NCBI GenBank assembly: GCA_030756895.1
Contig: JAVBIX010000055.1
Span: 34,063-88,546 of the forward strand
Source: Synechococcus sp. SP2 MAG
GTDB taxonomy: Bacteria > Cyanobacteriota > Cyanobacteriia > PCC-6307 > Cyanobiaceae
DNA length: 54,484 nt
Reading direction: 5' to 3'
Translations under genes and position numbers: made by a program
The notes under the pieces: model-generated
Told to the model about the DNA's origin: nothing
The model's input: the letters and a program-made list of their open reading frames with translations, nothing else
The model's database searches: none
Part shown: piece by piece, positions 27,642-37,179 of the stretch
How positions within the stretch are numbered: position 1 is the first letter of the stretch
How the letters are laid out: the number at the start of each line of letters is the position of its first letter

Positions 27642-28115
27642 TTGTTCTTGCCCCATCCCTTACTCCCTGATCTGCAGGAATTGGCATCTGCCACAGCCCT
27701 AGACCATGGGTTTGAGCTGGCTGATTTGCAGGCCCTAGCCCACATGCAACCGATGACGGTGCAGATTCAAATTCGCCGTCCCAGCGGAGACGATGTGACT
27801 TTGGATGATTGCGCCGGTTTCAGTGCACCGATGGGAGAAGCCCTGGAGAGTTCTGCTCTTCTCACCGAGGCTTATGTCCTTGAGATCAGCAGTCCAGGGA
27901 TCGGAGAACATCTTCAATCGGATCGCGATTTCCAGACTTTTCGTCGCTATCCGGTCGACGTGATTCAACGTGACACCGAAGGGACGCAACACAAGCACTC
28001 CGGAACCCTTTTAGAGCGAACGGAAAATCACATCAAAATCAGTATTCACGGGCGAATTAAGCAGATCCCGCGGGACTGCGTTGTCTCTGTTGAGCTCACA
28101 AGTCCCACAGGCTGA
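27642..28115 (+). CDS. rimP: Ribosome maturation factor RimP
   Basis: Helps 30S subunit assembly. The 157-residue protein shows LPDLQELASATALDHGFEL at the N-terminus, MTVQIQIRRPSG with DVTLDDCAGFS, and the strongest RimP signature YVLEISSPGIGEHLQSDRDF, followed by the C-terminal SH3-like part (GTLLERTENHIKISI). The start is TTG, 27642 or 27648; no ATG lies in a sensible place. It begins the conserved rimP-nusA-ylxR-infB order, 57 bp before nusA. Confidence 0.92.
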   Translation: MFLPHPLLPDLQELASATALDHGFELADLQALAHMQPMTVQIQIRRPSGDDVTLDDCAGFSAPMGEALESSALLTEAYVLEISSPGIGEHLQSDRDFQTFRRYPVDVIQRDTEGTQHKHSGTLLERTENHIKISIHGRIKQIPRDCVVSVELTSPTG

Positions 28116-28172
28116 CCCCTTTAAGCCTCTTCCCAATCTCACTCACCTCCCAGACTTTCACTCCCGTCCTCG

Positions 28173-29666
28173 ATGGCTCTCGTCCTTCTCCCCGGCCTCA
28201 GCAACCTGATCGAAGACATCAGCGAGGAAAAGAAACTCGCCCCTCAGGTCGTTGAGGCTGCCTTACGGGAAGCACTCTTAAAAGGCTACGAGCGCTATCG
28301 GCGCACACTTTATTTAGGGATCAGTGAAGATCCGTTTGACGAGGAATACTTCAGCAATTTTGATGTCGCCCTCGATCTAGACGAAGAGGGATATCGGGTG
28401 CTCGCCAGCAAAATCATTGTTGATGACGTTGAAAGTGAAGACCACCAGATTGCCTTGGCTGAGGTGATGCAGGTGGCTGAAGATGCCCAGGCAGGCGACA
28501 CCGTCGTACTCGATGTCACTCCAGAGAAAGAAGACTTCGGTCGCATGGCAGCTGCCACGACCAAACAAGTTTTGGCTCAAAAGCTGCGTGATCAGCAGCG
28601 ACGGATGATCCAAGAGGAATTCGCAGATCTTGAGGATCCAGTCCTGACCGCACGCGTGATTCGATTCGAGCGTCAGTCGATCATCATGGCCGTGAGTTCA
28701 GGTCTCGGACGCCCCGAGGTCGAAGCTGAATTACCCAGGCGAGATCAGCTCCCTAACGACAACTACCGCGCCAACGCCACCTTCAAGGTCTTCCTTAAGG
28801 AGGTCAGCGAAGTGGCTCGCCGTGGGCCTCAACTGTTTGTGAGTCGAGCCAACGCAGGGCTGGTGGTGTACCTCTTTGAAAATGAGGTTCCTGAAATTCA
28901 GGAGGGCTCAGTACGCATCGTTGCCGTAGCCCGTGAAGCCAATCCTCCATCCAGATCAGTAGGACCTCGCACCAAGGTGGCCGTCGACAGCATCGAGAGA
29001 GAAGTTGATCCTGTTGGAGCCTGCATTGGAGCCCGGGGCTCACGCATTCAACAAGTCGTGAATGAACTCCGTGGCGAAAAAATTGATGTCATCCGCTGGT
29101 CACAAGATGCCAGCCAGTACATCGCCAACTCGCTTAGTCCAGCTCGAGTCGAGGTGGTGCGTCTTGTTGATCCAGAGGGGCAACACGCCCATGTTTTGGT
29201 GCCACCCGATCAACTCAGTCTTGCCATCGGCCGAGAAGGCCAAAACGTTCGTCTTGCCGCTCGATTAACGGGTTGGAAAATTGATATCAAGAATTCAACT
29301 GAATATGACCAAGCTTCAGAAGATGCTGTTGTTACTGAGCTCATCTCGCAGAGAGAAGAGGAGGAAGCCCTTCAGCGCGAGGCGGAGGAGCGCATAGCTG
29401 TTGAACAAGCAGCCAGGGCCGAAGAAGACGCCCGACTTCGTGAGCTCTATCCCCTTCCAGAAGATGAGGAGGGGTACACGGAGGATGGAGAGTATTACGA
29501 GGACGCTGAAGCATCAGGAGAAGAGCCAGTGTCAGAAGCCGTCGAGGAGTCAGTAGAAACAGCGGAGACTGAACTTCAGGCTGAAGCACAGTCTGAACAA
29601 CAGGACGATGCACCCGATTCTGAGGTTGCCCCCAGCACAAACGATGACGAGGAAGGAGCCCGGTGA
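28173..29666 (+). CDS. nusA: Transcription termination/antitermination factor NusA
   Basis: RNA polymerase-binding elongation factor that modulates pausing and termination. The 497-residue protein contains the N-terminal polymerase-binding domain (residues 1-130), an S1 domain (about 135-205, LTARVIRFERQSIIMAV), and tandem KH domains (about 210-345; VGACIGARGSRIQQVVNEL and LAIGREGQNVRLAARLTGWK). The last 120 residues are a Glu-rich, low-complexity tail typical of cyanobacterial NusA, with no acidic repeat domain as in E. coli. Its TGA overlaps the GTG start of ylxR. Confidence 0.96.
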   Translation: MALVLLPGLSNLIEDISEEKKLAPQVVEAALREALLKGYERYRRTLYLGISEDPFDEEYFSNFDVALDLDEEGYRVLASKIIVDDVESEDHQIALAEVMQVAEDAQAGDTVVLDVTPEKEDFGRMAAATTKQVLAQKLRDQQRRMIQEEFADLEDPVLTARVIRFERQSIIMAVSSGLGRPEVEAELPRRDQLPNDNYRANATFKVFLKEVSEVARRGPQLFVSRANAGLVVYLFENEVPEIQEGSVRIVAVAREANPPSRSVGPRTKVAVDSIEREVDPVGACIGARGSRIQQVVNELRGEKIDVIRWSQDASQYIANSLSPARVEVVRLVDPEGQHAHVLVPPDQLSLAIGREGQNVRLAARLTGWKIDIKNSTEYDQASEDAVVTELISQREEEEALQREAEERIAVEQAARAEEDARLRELYPLPEDEEGYTEDGEYYEDAEASGEEPVSEAVEESVETAETELQAEAQSEQQDDAPDSEVAPSTNDDEEGAR

Positions 29667-29944
29667 ACGTTTCGCGCCCCGTCCTCCGTCGCTGTGTCGC
29701 CTGCCGTGAGCTGCTTGATCGAAGCATGCTTTTGCGAGTGATTCGTGACCATCAGGAGGGGGTCCTCATCGATCAGGGAATGGGCCGATCGGCCTACCTC
29801 TGTCCGACTGAGGCCTGTTTTGAAGAGGCTCGCCGCCGCAAAAGGCTTCAGAAATCCCTGCGTTGCCAGGTTTCTGACGACTTAATGACGGCGCTGCAAG
29901 AGCGGCTCACCGAACCTCGGGTTGCAGCCGCTGAGGCAAGATGA
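29663..29944 (+). CDS. ylxR: YlxR (DUF448) RNA-binding protein
   Basis: A 93-residue protein of the YlxR family, encoded between nusA and infB in many bacteria. It has the family opening RRCVACRELLDRSMLLRVIR (Cys pair CVAC), the GRSAYLCPTEACFEEARRRKRLQ core and a basic surface. GTG 29663 overlaps the nusA stop. Proposed roles in other organisms include RNase P modulation and nucleoid-associated regulation; the role in cyanobacteria is not established. Confidence 0.92.
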   Translation: MNVSRPVLRRCVACRELLDRSMLLRVIRDHQEGVLIDQGMGRSAYLCPTEACFEEARRRKRLQKSLRCQVSDDLMTALQERLTEPRVAAAEAR

Positions 29945-30006
29945 ACACTGGCACCACTTGTGTGGAGCCCCGAGGCACACCGTGCCCGGACCGACCGGAG
30001 ACCTGA

Positions 30007-33000
30007 ATGACCAGCAGCGGCAAAGTCAGAATTTATGAGTTGTCCAAGGACCTTGGCTTGGAGAACAAAGATGTCCTGGATGCCGCCGAGAAGCTGTCCA
30101 TCGCGGCAAGGAGCCATAGCAGCTCCATCAGCGATACAGAAGCCGGCAAAATCCGAAACCTTTTAAAGCAGGGTGGGAGCGCAGTCGCGTCTGCTCCTGC
30201 CAAGCCCGCGCCTGGAAAAGCAATTCTCTCGGTCAAAAAGGCATCTAGCCCAGCAGCCCCGTCCATGCCCAGCAAACCTGTGGCTCCCGCGGCAGCAAAA
30301 CCATCGCCCAAACCCTCTGCACCTTCACGACCAGGGGCACCTCTGCCCCAAATCGTGCAGCAGCCCGTGTCGCGTCAAGCAGCACCGCAAAAGCCGGTGA
30401 GCCGACCAAGCGCCCCCGCAGTGGCCGCGTCAGCACCATCTGCAGCAGCACCCTCTGCGCCTACACCACGTCCCATCCCAGCGGCAGCCCCAGCGCCCTC
30501 AGCGCCAAAGCCTTCAGCACCCGGTTCTACCGCCTCTGCTCCATCAGCTCCTGCAAGGCCCACCTCTGCTAGGCCGACGCCCGCTCCGGCTCGACCAACA
30601 GGCACCTCACCGGTGAAGCGTCCTGGTAGCGAAGCCAGCAGCCCTAGGCCTACAGCGCCACCAGCACGTCCGCAACCAAAAGCACCGGTGAACCGAGGGG
30701 CGCCGCAGCGACCCGCACCCAAACCAGAACTCGTAGGCAGGCCACAGCCCAAGCGGGCTGCTCCTGGTGCCCCCGTACGTCAAATCGGACAACGCCCTGG
30801 TGTGAGTCCTCGGCCAAGCGGGCCTCCAGGCCAGCGCTCCAACATGCCGCAACGCCCTGCAGGCGCTCAACGTCCAGGGGCTCCAACACGTCCTGGAGAT
30901 GCTCCCTCTAAGCCGGGGCAACCCCGCTCGGCCGCGAGTTCGCTGGAATTGGTCGGCAAACCCATCCGTAGAGATGGCAGTCAAGACAGCGCCGGTGGCC
31001 GCGGCGATGGACAAGGACGTCCCCCTGGTGCAGCAAGACCTGGAGCTCCCCGTCCTGGTGGCATGCCAGGGATGCGTAAGCCAGTGGCCCCCGGTGAGCT
31101 CATGCAGCTCCAAAAGCCGAATAACCGACCGTCAGCGCCACCGCCGAGACGTGTTGATGGCACGCCTGTTGCAACGCGTAGCGGTGAAGCTGCCGCTGGA
31201 GGAGCCAAGGCCACCCCGCCTGTTTCGCGTCCTACAGCCACCCCACCATCAGCACCAAGGCGTCCAGGCTTCAGGCCTGGTCCAGGAACAGGTGGTCAGC
31301 GCAGGCCTGGACGGCCTGACTGGGATGACAGCGCCAAATTAGAGGCGCTACGCAGTAAATCACCTCAAAAACAGCGTCAAAAGGTCCATATCATCGGTGA
31401 AAACGATGATGCCCTAACCGCTGAGACTGGAGGCTTCGCTGGTGAACGCCAGGCGATAGTGCTCTCCGCCAGCTTGGCCCGTCCTTCCAAGCCAAGAACC
31501 AAGCACAAGCCAGCTCCGAAGCCAGTTGCTGCCATCAGGAAGCGGCGTAAAGAAACCGCTCGCCAGCGTCAGCGTCGCCGTGCGATGGAGCTTCGTGCCG
31601 CAAGGGAAGCCAAACAGGTACGGCCCGAGATGATCGTTGTCCCCGAGGACAACCTGACGGTGCAAGAGCTCGCTGACATGCTCAGCATCGAGAGCTCTGA
31701 AATCATCAAATCCCTGTTTTTCAAAGGGGTCATTGCCACGGTCACGCAGACCTTGGACATGCCCACCATTGAAGCTGTGGCTCAAGAATTCGGCGTACCT
31801 GTGCTTCAGGATGATGTCGAAGAGGCGGCTAAGAAGACCGTCGAGATGATCGAAGAGACAGACCGCGCCCATCTCATTCGCCGTCCACCCGTCGTCACCG
31901 TCATGGGTCACGTCGACCACGGCAAGACGAGCCTTCTCGATGCGATCCGCCAAGCCCGCGTTGCAGCTGGAGAAGCTGGGGGAATCACTCAACACATTGG
32001 TGCTTATCAAGTCGAGATTCAGCACAACGATGCCCCTCAGAGGCTCACCTTCCTGGACACTCCAGGGCACGAAGCGTTCACCGCGATGCGTGCTCGAGGC
32101 ACCAAAGTCACTGACGTTGCCGTCTTGGTGGTCGCGGCAGACGATGGGGTTCGTCCTCAGACCCTTGAAGCGATCAGCCATGCACGGGCGGCAGAAGTGC
32201 CGGTTGTTGTGGCCATCAACAAGATCGACAAAGAGGGAGCCTCTCCCGATCGCGTCAAACAGGAACTCTCTGAACAGAACCTGCTGGCGGAAGATTGGGG
32301 AGGCGATGTGGTGATGGTTCCCGTCAGTGCCCTCCGCGGAGAAAATATCGACAAGTTGCTTGAAATGATCCTCCTCGTTACCGAGGTTGAGGACCTACAA
32401 GCCAACCCCGATCGACTCGCAAAAGGCACTGTGATCGAGGCCCATCTCGACAAGGCCAAAGGTCCTGTGGCCACATTGCTGATTCAAAACGGAACATTGC
32501 GTACTGGTGACGTGCTCGCCGCAGGCCCCGTTCTGGGCAAAGTCCGCGCCATGGTGGATGACGGCGGCGGCCGTTTGAAGGAAGCAGGTCCTTCCTGTGC
32601 TGTGGAAGCTCTTGGCTTCAGCGAGGTGCCAACAGCAGGTGATGAGTTTGAGGTCTACCCCGATGAGAAGTCAGCACGCGCTGTCGTCGGCGATCGTGCC
32701 TCCGATGCCCGAGCGAGTCGCCTGGCGCAACAGATGGCCTCACGTCGCGTGTCACTCACGGCCATGTCTGGCCAAGCCAAAGAGGGCGAACTCAAAGAGC
32801 TCAATCTCATTCTCAAGGCCGATGTTCAAGGCAGTGTGGAGGCGATCCTTGGCTCGCTTGAACAGCTACCGAAAGACGAGGTACAGGTCCGTGTCTTGTT
32901 GTCCGCACCAGGCGAAGTCACGGAAACTGACGTTGATCTAGCGGCAGCCTCTGGCGCTGTGATCGTGGGCTTCAACACCTCGATGGCCTCAGGCGCAAAA

Positions 33001-33408
33001 CGAGCGGCAGACGCCAACAGCGTTGACGTTCGCGACTACGACGTCATCTACAAGCTGCTGGAAGACATCCAGTTGGCCATGGAAGGTCTCCTGGAACCGG
33101 AACTTGTGGAAGAGTCCCTTGGAGAAGCAGAAGTTCGTGCCGTTTTCACGATCGGCAAGAGCGCTGTTGCTGGTTGTTATGTCACGACCGGGAAACTTCA
33201 ACGCAACTGCAAGGTGCGCGTCCGTCGCGGCAAAGAAATCGTCTTCGCTGGAGATCTCGATTCCTTACGCCGCAACAAAGACGACGTCAAGGATGTGGCC
33301 ACAGGCTTTGAATGCGGTATCGGCTGTGATCGCTTTGCCAATTGGAAGGACGGCGACATTGTTGAGAGCTACAAGCTCGTGACCCAGCGCCGCAAGCTCG
33401 CCACCTAA
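30007..33408 (+). CDS. infB: Translation initiation factor IF-2
   Basis: GTPase that brings initiator tRNA to the 30S subunit. The protein is very long (1133 residues). An N-terminal domain ([19 protein letters not shown]) is followed by a region of roughly 350-400 residues very rich in Pro, Ala, Ser, Arg and Gly. The basic helix and second N-terminal domain lie near residue 500-600, then the G domain: G1 GHVDHGKT at 634-641, [10 protein letters not shown] (G3) and NKID (G4). Domains II-IV complete the C-terminus ([21 protein letters not shown]). A GGAG ribosome-binding site precedes the ATG. The next gene's ATG overlaps the TAA stop. Confidence 0.97.
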   Translation: MTSSGKVRIYELSKDLGLENKDVLDAAEKLSIAARSHSSSISDTEAGKIRNLLKQGGSAVASAPAKPAPGKAILSVKKASSPAAPSMPSKPVAPAAAKPSPKPSAPSRPGAPLPQIVQQPVSRQAAPQKPVSRPSAPAVAASAPSAAAPSAPTPRPIPAAAPAPSAPKPSAPGSTASAPSAPARPTSARPTPAPARPTGTSPVKRPGSEASSPRPTAPPARPQPKAPVNRGAPQRPAPKPELVGRPQPKRAAPGAPVRQIGQRPGVSPRPSGPPGQRSNMPQRPAGAQRPGAPTRPGDAPSKPGQPRSAASSLELVGKPIRRDGSQDSAGGRGDGQGRPPGAARPGAPRPGGMPGMRKPVAPGELMQLQKPNNRPSAPPPRRVDGTPVATRSGEAAAGGAKATPPVSRPTATPPSAPRRPGFRPGPGTGGQRRPGRPDWDDSAKLEALRSKSPQKQRQKVHIIGENDDALTAETGGFAGERQAIVLSASLARPSKPRTKHKPAPKPVAAIRKRRKETARQRQRRRAMELRAAREAKQVRPEMIVVPEDNLTVQELADMLSIESSEIIKSLFFKGVIATVTQTLDMPTIEAVAQEFGVPVLQDDVEEAAKKTVEMIEETDRAHLIRRPPVVTVMGHVDHGKTSLLDAIRQARVAAGEAGGITQHIGAYQVEIQHNDAPQRLTFLDTPGHEAFTAMRARGTKVTDVAVLVVAADDGVRPQTLEAISHARAAEVPVVVAINKIDKEGASPDRVKQELSEQNLLAEDWGGDVVMVPVSALRGENIDKLLEMILLVTEVEDLQANPDRLAKGTVIEAHLDKAKGPVATLLIQNGTLRTGDVLAAGPVLGKVRAMVDDGGGRLKEAGPSCAVEALGFSEVPTAGDEFEVYPDEKSARAVVGDRASDARASRLAQQMASRRVSLTAMSGQAKEGELKELNLILKADVQGSVEAILGSLEQLPKDEVQVRVLLSAPGEVTETDVDLAAASGAVIVGFNTSMASGAKRAADANSVDVRDYDVIYKLLEDIQLAMEGLLEPELVEESLGEAEVRAVFTIGKSAVAGCYVTTGKLQRNCKVRVRRGKEIVFAGDLDSLRRNKDDVKDVATGFECGIGCDRFANWKDGDIVESYKLVTQRRKLAT

Positions 33409-34346
33409 TGTCGCCTCGAAACGAGCCGCTTCTCTGGCTCCAGTTGGTGGCAATTGGAGCCATTCCACTGGAGCTACAGCTGCTTCGGTTGATCTTGGCT
33501 GGCTCAGATCTAGGTCCGGTGCCCTCTATCGAACGCTTTCTCTGTTGGGGGATCGCCGTTGTTGCTCCTGGAGTCTTGCTCTGGAAACGGCCTGTTGATT
33601 GGGGCTCCCTTCTCCTCGTGCGTCAACCCTTAAAAGGGCGGACAACCTTTCAACGAAAAATCAGTCACTCTCAGGACAACCTGCTCTTAAAACTGACGGG
33701 AGCAGCAGGGGCCATTTTCTTGCTTGCATTGTTTTGGTGGATCGATCGCTCCTCGCTGCTGATCGCGGATCTCTCTCCCGTAAGAAGTGGACATCGCCTT
33801 CAAAGCCTGCTGATCGCAACTCCACTGCTGGCCGTCATTTTTTGGCAATGGAATCAGCTGGTTCAATCGATCTGGCTTCTCACGCGTCCCTCGATGGCCA
33901 TTGAAGGAGCAATAGCGATGAGTGACCTACAACTTGAGGATTCAAGGTTTTCACTCGGGTTGGGTCTCCTTCGCCTGGAGACGTTGGATTGGGACATGGC
34001 AGACGTCAACACATCAACAGTTGATGAACCGAAGGAACCTAAAAAGACCATCGAGACGACTCCACCTCCTGAGCCATCCATCGAGCAGGACGAGGAGGAT
34101 CTCTCAGACTCTGACTCCAACGCTTTGAACGACCCAAACGCAGAAGGACTGAATCTCCCTAATGCGCCAGATTCAAGTCTCGCGAGTTCGATCGAACCAG
34201 AGCAAACTGCCGAAGACAGCAACAGCGCTGATCTGGATGAACAGGTCACTGAGGACAACATCGTTGCCAGCAGTGACTCTGAAGGTCATCACGAAGAGAC
34301 CAAGCCCTCCGGAAGCGAAGAGAGCGAGCCAGAGCAAGCGCCGTAG
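33408..34346 (+). CDS. Low-complexity-tail membrane protein downstream of infB
   Basis: A 312-residue protein with an N-terminal membrane part and an acidic tail. Four hydrophobic segments are visible in the first 170 residues (LVAIGAIPLELQLLRLIL, FLCWGIAVVAPGVLLW, LTGAAGAIFLLALFWWI and LQSLLIATPLLAVIFW). Residues about 205-312 are rich in Glu, Asp, Ser, Asn and Pro with little predicted structure. This matches the cyanobacterial low-complexity tail membrane protein group commonly found after infB. The ATG overlaps the infB stop (TAATG). The last 174 nt are also covered by the DUF3493 gene on the opposite strand. Function unknown. Confidence 0.85.
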   Translation: MSPRNEPLLWLQLVAIGAIPLELQLLRLILAGSDLGPVPSIERFLCWGIAVVAPGVLLWKRPVDWGSLLLVRQPLKGRTTFQRKISHSQDNLLLKLTGAAGAIFLLALFWWIDRSSLLIADLSPVRSGHRLQSLLIATPLLAVIFWQWNQLVQSIWLLTRPSMAIEGAIAMSDLQLEDSRFSLGLGLLRLETLDWDMADVNTSTVDEPKEPKKTIETTPPPEPSIEQDEEDLSDSDSNALNDPNAEGLNLPNAPDSSLASSIEPEQTAEDSNSADLDEQVTEDNIVASSDSEGHHEETKPSGSEESEPEQAP

Positions 34347-34430
34347 CGACCGCCAAGGAGTGCGCGCCTCCTGAAGGAGCCGCGCCTTCAGTTCTGGATC
34401 CAACTGTTTTTGAGAGTCGCTGTCGCTCAA
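34173..34430 (-). CDS. DUF3493 family membrane protein (LPA3-like domain)
   Basis: An 85-residue protein with two membrane spans (LLWLALFASGGLGLFVMTF and IQISAVAVFGSLLWF). The pattern of a basic RTPWRSLRRLLW start, GGLG in helix one and a final WFDRTRE matches DUF3493, which occurs in cyanobacteria and in plant proteins related to low PSII accumulation. A role in photosystem assembly is therefore a possibility, not shown. Two thirds of the gene lie antisense to the acidic tail of the preceding gene. The membrane-protein profile argues that this strand is genuinely coding. Confidence 0.82.
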   Translation of the reverse strand: MSDSDSQKQLDPELKARLLQEARTPWRSLRRLLWLALFASGGLGLFVMTFRVTAGNDVVLSDLFIQISAVAVFGSLLWFDRTRET

Positions 34431-34471
34431 ACCCTGTGCTGCGCAATGCCAAATGTTAAGTTCCTAAAGCT

Positions 34472-34544
34472 GCCGATGTAGCTCAGCTGGTAGAGCAACG
34501 CTTTCGTAAAGCGTGGGTCGCCTGTTCAAGTCAGGTCATCGGCT
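34472..34544 (+). tRNA. trnT: tRNA-Thr(CGT)
   Basis: A complete 73-nt cloverleaf: acceptor GCCGATG/CATCGGC with discriminator T, D arm GCTC..GAGC, anticodon arm ACGCT/AGCGT with loop TTCGTAA and anticodon CGT at 34505-34507 (threonine, ACG codons), and T arm GCCTG/CAGGT with loop TTCAAGT. The 3' CCA is not encoded. A short 5-bp hairpin with a later T-run (34587-34593) downstream may terminate it. Confidence 0.97.
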
Positions 34545-35287
34545 TTAGACATCAACCCAGTTTCAGCATGGAATCTATGCTTTAGCTGGATTTTTTTGGC
34601 TCTGTGATTTTCACCCGCAAAAACACCTTCACTTTGCGGCTGATTATGCTTTCGCACAATATCTAAGGCTGAACACTTTCAACATCAAATCAACGAGGAG
34701 TAATGGGTGAAAGCACTCGTTACCACACAACCAATGAAACGCTTAAGCGAGCCAAGTTGTAGCGAAGTTTTTCATTTCAGCAAAGACGTTTCCGCATGAG
34801 CAAACTGATCACCTCCGGAGCAAACGACGCACCTAAGTTAATAGAAGGGTGCGTCAATCCTTGAAATTCCACAATGAATTCCAAGGCAGAAGGGAGCAAA
34901 GCGCAAATTTAGTCCGAAAGGGCATGCGCCGAACATCTAAAGATCAGCAGCAGTCGCAACTGTTGCAGCACTCCTCGGAGCCAGCGTGTCCGTCAGCGCA
35001 AGGCTGTGAGCAATACACCTTGCCATCTTTCTCGACAGCGGATTCAACAGAGACTGCGCAGGCGCAGGGATCACAGGCACAAATTTGATTGCTGGTTGCC
35101 ATGTCTTGAGTGGACGTCTCCCCCTTTCATAAAACGGAAATGCGTCCAAGTCCATCACCCATCTGGGGGAAATCACACTCCTTCAAATAGTTCATCCGTT
35201 GATGCACTTCTCAGATTGCTTCTGGAACCCCTTCAGCAATGACGCGTCTCAACCGAAAGTTCTACTTTTGCTGAGCTCGCGTTCGGG
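34545..35287. other. Long intergenic region without a convincing gene
   Basis: Nearly 750 bp between tRNA-Thr and the DUF389 promoter. No frame gives a protein I recognise. It holds a 19-codon ORF with a good ribosome-binding site (ATG 34703, GGAG just upstream), two adjacent strong hairpins at 34826-34886, and a stretch around 34920-35000 that reads like a signal peptide broken by a frameshift. It may host a small RNA, a decayed secreted-protein gene, or both. Confidence 0.5.
34826..34886 (+). ncRNA. Tandem hairpins, candidate structured RNA
   Basis: Hairpin one is a perfect 8-bp stem GACGCACC/GGTGCGTC (34826-34833 with 34848-34855) around a 14-nt loop. Three nucleotides later hairpin two (34859-34886) pairs CCTTG/CAAGG and AATTC/GAATT with one mismatch between them and a 6-nt loop. 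Two such stems in 61 nt of otherwise non-coding sequence suggest a structured RNA. The strand is a guess and no known cyanobacterial RNA family is matched. Confidence 0.3.
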
Positions 35288-35316
35288 TTGGCGCTGACAT
35301 GCCATCAAAATAAAAC
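35288..35316 (+). promoter_or_regulatory. Candidate sigma-70 promoter for the DUF389 gene
   Basis: TTGGCG at 35288-35293 and TAAAAC at 35311-35316, with a 17-bp spacer. The expected start of transcription would be about 10 nt before the ATG at 35334, leaving a very short leader that still includes the GGAG at 35327-35330. Confidence 0.35.
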
Positions 35317-35333
35317 CATCTACACCGGAGTTC

Positions 35334-36581
35334 ATGGCCAGCATCGAACCCAGCAAGCTCGATCGCATGAAGCGCAGCTTTGGAAGCGATGCGGCACTCG
35401 ATGAAGTGTTCATCGTGCTGAGTATCGGCGCAGGGCTGATCGCAACCCTGGGTTTACTCGCCGACAGCCCCGCCGTCGTAATCGGAGCGATGGTCGTGGC
35501 TCCCTGGATCATGCCGCTAAGAGCTGCCGCTTTTGCCGTGCTCTTTGGTGACATCCCCCTGCTCACCCGTTCCTTGCGGACGCTGATGGTGGGCGTGCTC
35601 GCGACCACTGTCCTTTCCATCCTGCTGGGGAAGCTGGCCGGTTTGCCTCAATTCGGTTCAGAAGTCGCAGCACGTACGTCGCCGAATCTTCTCGACTTAG
35701 GAATCGCTCTTGTCGCCGGTGGACTGGCCACTTACGCCAAGCTACGCAGTGATGCAGTGAGCTCACTTGCAGGAACTGCCATTGCAGTTGCTCTTGTACC
35801 GCCTATCTGCGTGATGGGGCTACTTCTATCCCATGCGCACTGGGAAGAAGCATTAGGAGCCGGTCTCCTATTTGCCACCAACCTTCTTGGCATTTTGACC
35901 GGGGGATTGGTCTTAATGGCCTGCAAGGATTCCCACTTTCGACAAGAACTCAAGAGAAGCCATTTAGGAGCTGCAAACTTTGCACTCACAGGTTTATTAC
36001 TGATTCCGCTAGGGAGCAGTTTTATCACTCTTCTTGGACAAGCAAACAAAGAAAATACGCGCGATTCAGTGGAAAAGACTATTGAACAATTTCTAACGCG
36101 CGAGACCTTAACTTTTGGAGACAAAAAGCAAGTTGATATGGAGAAAGTTGATATTGACTGGGATCAAAACCCACCGGTCGTTCGAGTCGTCGTGCGTGTT
36201 GCAGACCCAGAACTGCCAACTTTCAAACAAGTCTCAGCCGTTCAAGAAGAGATCAATAAACGGCAAGGGCTTCGATTTCGACTTGTCGTTCAACGCACAG
36301 CTGTTGACATTGTAGGGCCCAAAGAAAAGCCCAATATTCAAACCCCAATCTCCAAACAACTCATCGACTCAGACATACAGGAAAGTGATATAGCAGAAAC
36401 CATTCATGGCAAGAAGCCATTCAAAGATGTACCCAGAATCGAAGACATGCCTTTTCTCGACAACATGAGATTCGTTGAGAAGGCAGAGAAGAATAACCTC
36501 AACTCAACATCTGAGCGTGAAGAGATCAAGGCTCCAGAACTTCCCCTTGACAATCGAACAGAAGGCAAATCCTTGGACTAG
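35334..36581 (+). CDS. DUF389 family membrane protein
   Basis: A 415-residue integral membrane protein. The central hydrophobic domain has the DUF389 signature: VIGAMVVAPWIMPL near residue 50, then glycine-rich helices (LGIALVAGGLATYAKLR, AIAVALVPPICVMGLLLSH, FATNLLGILTGGLVLMA), about six to seven helices up to residue 240. The C-terminal 170 residues are hydrophilic and charged. Homologues are annotated only as hydrophobic-domain proteins; transport or stress roles are unproven. A GGAG lies 3 nt before ATG. It converges with the HIT gene, the two stop codons overlapping in CTAG. Confidence 0.88.
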   Translation: MASIEPSKLDRMKRSFGSDAALDEVFIVLSIGAGLIATLGLLADSPAVVIGAMVVAPWIMPLRAAAFAVLFGDIPLLTRSLRTLMVGVLATTVLSILLGKLAGLPQFGSEVAARTSPNLLDLGIALVAGGLATYAKLRSDAVSSLAGTAIAVALVPPICVMGLLLSHAHWEEALGAGLLFATNLLGILTGGLVLMACKDSHFRQELKRSHLGAANFALTGLLLIPLGSSFITLLGQANKENTRDSVEKTIEQFLTRETLTFGDKKQVDMEKVDIDWDQNPPVVRVVVRVADPELPTFKQVSAVQEEINKRQGLRFRLVVQRTAVDIVGPKEKPNIQTPISKQLIDSDIQESDIAETIHGKKPFKDVPRIEDMPFLDNMRFVEKAEKNNLNSTSEREEIKAPELPLDNRTEGKSLD

Positions 36582-37099
36582 CTCTTTTTGAGTCCCATCA
36601 TGAAACCGTTCTGAGCTTGAAGACGAGCAGCCACGAGAAATTCTTGAACACTTTCAGTCTGAACAAGGGGCTGTCGACCAGCTTCTACATCGCGATAGAG
36701 ATCAGCCACACTCCATGCCGAGCTGCGCTGATCCGCCTGAAACCGAGGGATGAGATGCAGGTGAAGATGACGCGCGCCCTCCCCAAAGGCAATCAAGTAA
36801 ACCCGGTCGCAGCCGCTCACCTTTTGAACAAGCTTGGAAGCTTGTTGAACAACTGTTCCCCATTCGCCGGCTTCATCACCCAGAAAGTCGATTGCACCAG
36901 CGAGATGGCGACGAGCATCGAGCAAACACCAACCAAGCAAGGGAGAAGGATGCGGATGGTGACGCAGTAACCAATGCCGATTGCGCCAGATTTCTAGTTC
37001 ACGCAGATGTTCAACATCGGAATGAATCTCACAAATCCCACAGTGTTGTGAACACTCAATCAAATCAACAGAAGTAGGCGTGTCTGGATTGATTGCCAT
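36578..37099 (-). CDS. HIT-family nucleotide hydrolase/transferase-like protein
   Basis: A 173-residue protein with the histidine-triad motif HLHLHLIPR (His111, 113, 115). HIT proteins act on the alpha-phosphate of nucleotides such as diadenosine polyphosphates or AMP conjugates. The N-terminal Cys set (CSQHCGIC, residues 16-23) resembles the zinc-type Cys found in some HIT proteins. The middle has the core strands WLLRHHPHPSPLLGWCLL and RVYLIAFGE. Substrate unknown. The stop overlaps the DUF389 stop from the other strand. Upstream is the psbA terminator. Confidence 0.85.
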   Translation of the reverse strand: MAINPDTPTSVDLIECSQHCGICEIHSDVEHLRELEIWRNRHWLLRHHPHPSPLLGWCLLDARRHLAGAIDFLGDEAGEWGTVVQQASKLVQKVSGCDRVYLIAFGEGARHLHLHLIPRFQADQRSSAWSVADLYRDVEAGRQPLVQTESVQEFLVAARLQAQNGFMMGLKKS

Positions 37100-37179
37100 C
37101 TTTTAAGGATTGTGGTCGCTCCATGATCCTGATCGAATGCCAGTGGTGATCGTTGAATCAAAGACTCTCATCAGCGCAC

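Noticed and set aside
35006..35242. A 78-codon Arg/His-rich frame in the gap before the DUF389 gene
   Set aside because: Basic, low-complexity product with no recognisable domain or good ribosome-binding site; probably chance.
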